From Intestinibacter sp. (GTDB lineage Bacteria > Bacillota > Clostridia > Peptostreptococcales > Peptostreptococcaceae): 7,732 nucleotides of DNA. The stretch covers positions 1-7,732 of the forward strand of contig NZ_JALEXO010000041.1 of NCBI RefSeq assembly GCF_022780145.1, in the 5' to 3' direction. Position 1 is the stretch's first letter, and every line of letters starts with the position of its first letter. This document shows positions 6,626 to 7,732 of this stretch, one piece after another. A program made the translations under genes and the position numbers. The notes under the pieces are model-generated. The model made no database searches and was not told where the DNA came from. It saw only the letters and a list, made by a program, of their open reading frames with translations.

Positions 6626-7732
6626 ATGGATAATATAGTGGAGATAGATCTTAGGAAGATTTTAAAAATAATAAGAAAAAATATATTGATACTTATAATA
6701 AGTACATTTGTGTGTGGTTTGGGGGCTTTTGTAGTCAGCAGATTTGTGATGCCGCAATTATATCAGGCTACTACTACATTGATTGTAAATAGAAATTTAA
6801 GTGAAGAAAATAAGGATGAATATGCTAATTCACCATATGCAGTTACTGATTTGGAATATTTCCGTAAGATAGCTAGCACATATATGGAGATACTTACATC
6901 GAAAACTATATTAAATCAAATTATAGAGAAGTTTGATTTGGATATTAAATACGAGGATTATTTGAAGGATTATATAGAAGTAGAGACATTAAATAATACA
7001 GAGGTCATACAGGTAAATATATTAGATGAAAATCCCGACAGAGCTATGAAAATATGCAATACTATACCAAGTCTGTTTGAAGAGGAGGTAGTTAGAATAA
7101 CAAAGGTAGCTGGCATCGAGGTTATAGATAAGGCTAGCTTACCTGAAGAGGTCGAAAAACCTAATTTAATTCTTTTTACACTATTAGGCTTAGTGGGAGG
7201 ATTTATATTAGGTTTGATGATAATATTCTTCAAACAAATATTAGACAATAAAATAAAAAATAAAGAGGATATAGAAGCTAAGCTAAAGATTACTTTACTA
7301 GGACAAATTCCTAAAATCAAGGATATGAAGCATAAGGTAATTTTGGCAGATGATAATTTAAATATGGACGCTGCAGAGTCATTTTTGAAAATCAGAACTA
7401 ATTTAGAGTTTTCTAATATAGATAACAAGAATAATGTAATAGTATTCACAAGTACTAACAAAGGTGAAGGCAAGAGTACTACTATATGTAATAATAGTGT
7501 GTTTTTCTCTAGATTGGAAAATAAAAGGGTTTTATTGGTGGACTGTGATCTGAGAGAGCCTAAGGTCCATAAAATCATGGATATAAATAATAAAATAGGA
7601 CTTGTCGAATTGTTAAAGGGCAAAAAGGAATTTGACGATGTAGTTCAAAGGATAAATGATAATCTAGATGTAATAACTGCAGGTCAAAAGATTATCAACC
7701 AAGTGGATATATTATCTTCTCAAAAAATGAAG
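6626..7732 (+). CDS. Polysaccharide co-polymerase/BY-kinase (Wzz domain fused to CapB-type tyrosine kinase), 3' end outside window
   Basis: The first 369 codons are present with no stop; the frame runs off the window end. Residues 1-205 form a Wzz/CapA-like chain-length domain: membrane segment 1 (about 20-42), an extracytoplasmic helical part (about 43-180) and membrane segment 2 (about 181-202). From about 220 follows a BY-kinase domain: EIP-like LGQIPK (225-230), AAESFLKIRTNLEF (249-262), Walker A GEGKST (280-285) and Walker A' VLLVDCDLREPK (302-313). Walker B lies in or beyond the cut end. Such proteins control polymer length and export by cycles of tyrosine autophosphorylation at a C-terminal Tyr cluster, which is not visible. 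The two halves are fused as in Wzc, whereas many Firmicutes encode them separately (CapA/CapB). The usual proline before GEGKS is Lys279, and the PPNPSELL-like block is replaced by IINQVDILSS (357-366). The start is ATG at 6626 with AGGAGG at 6616-6621, 22 bp after the polymerase gene. Confidence 0.9.
   Translation, partial: MDNIVEIDLRKILKIIRKNILILIISTFVCGLGAFVVSRFVMPQLYQATTTLIVNRNLSEENKDEYANSPYAVTDLEYFRKIASTYMEILTSKTILNQIIEKFDLDIKYEDYLKDYIEVETLNNTEVIQVNILDENPDRAMKICNTIPSLFEEEVVRITKVAGIEVIDKASLPEEVEKPNLILFTLLGLVGGFILGLMIIFFKQILDNKIKNKEDIEAKLKITLLGQIPKIKDMKHKVILADDNLNMDAAESFLKIRTNLEFSNIDNKNNVIVFTSTNKGEGKSTTICNNSVFFSRLENKRVLLVDCDLREPKVHKIMDINNKIGLVELLKGKKEFDDVVQRINDNLDVITAGQKIINQVDILSSQKMK

Noticed and set aside
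6970..7623. A 217-codon open frame on the minus strand
   Set aside because: It lies wholly antisense to the well-supported Wzz-BY-kinase gene, is low-complexity in composition, and has no recognisable motif; it is a shadow.

Overview
The window comes from a very AT-rich, anaerobic low-GC Firmicute, probably of the Clostridia/Tissierellia type. The signs are about 25-27% G+C in most genes by hand counts of single lines, heavy ATA/AGA/TTA codon use, strong GGAGG-type ribosome binding sites, and a protein with two 4Fe-4S clusters of the coenzyme-F420-hydrogenase beta family. I cannot name the species. All seven genes lie on the plus strand.

Region 1 (1-1484) is the end of a two-gene module. First comes the C-terminal part of an AAA15/RloA-type ATPase, whose N-terminus and Walker A motif lie before the window. 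It overlaps by one base a HEPN-domain protein with an intact R-N-x-x-x-H ribonuclease motif. The pair is closed by a clean intrinsic terminator with a GCAA tetraloop. The layout resembles ATPase-plus-effector phage-defence pairs (RloA/RloB, AbiLi/AbiLii, PARIS AriA/AriB), but here a HEPN protein sits where those systems have a Toprim-type effector. This is the most interesting part of the window.

Region 2 (1485-3034) starts with a promoter-bearing spacer that contains a degenerate 11-base direct repeat. It is followed by a two-[4Fe-4S] F420-hydrogenase-beta-like protein of the kind often seen in polysaccharide loci. The first half of this gene is clearly richer in G+C than its neighbours. An AT-rich spacer with a near-consensus promoter follows.

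Region 3 (3035-7732, running off the end) is the start of a surface-polysaccharide (capsule/EPS) operon. In order it holds an acyl-CoA ligase-like AMP-forming enzyme, a short initiating phosphoglycosyl transferase, a Wzy-type polymerase/ligase membrane protein, and a fused Wzz-BY-kinase chain-length regulator that is cut by the window end. Gaps are 16 bp, an 11-bp overlap and 22 bp, with no terminators. In the expected Wzy-dependent pathway, the transferase loads the first sugar phosphate on undecaprenyl phosphate, further glycosyltransferases and a flippase (not in this window) build and export the unit, the polymerase links units, and the kinase/co-polymerase sets length. The ligase and the Fe-S protein may make or modify a non-sugar substituent; that is inference.
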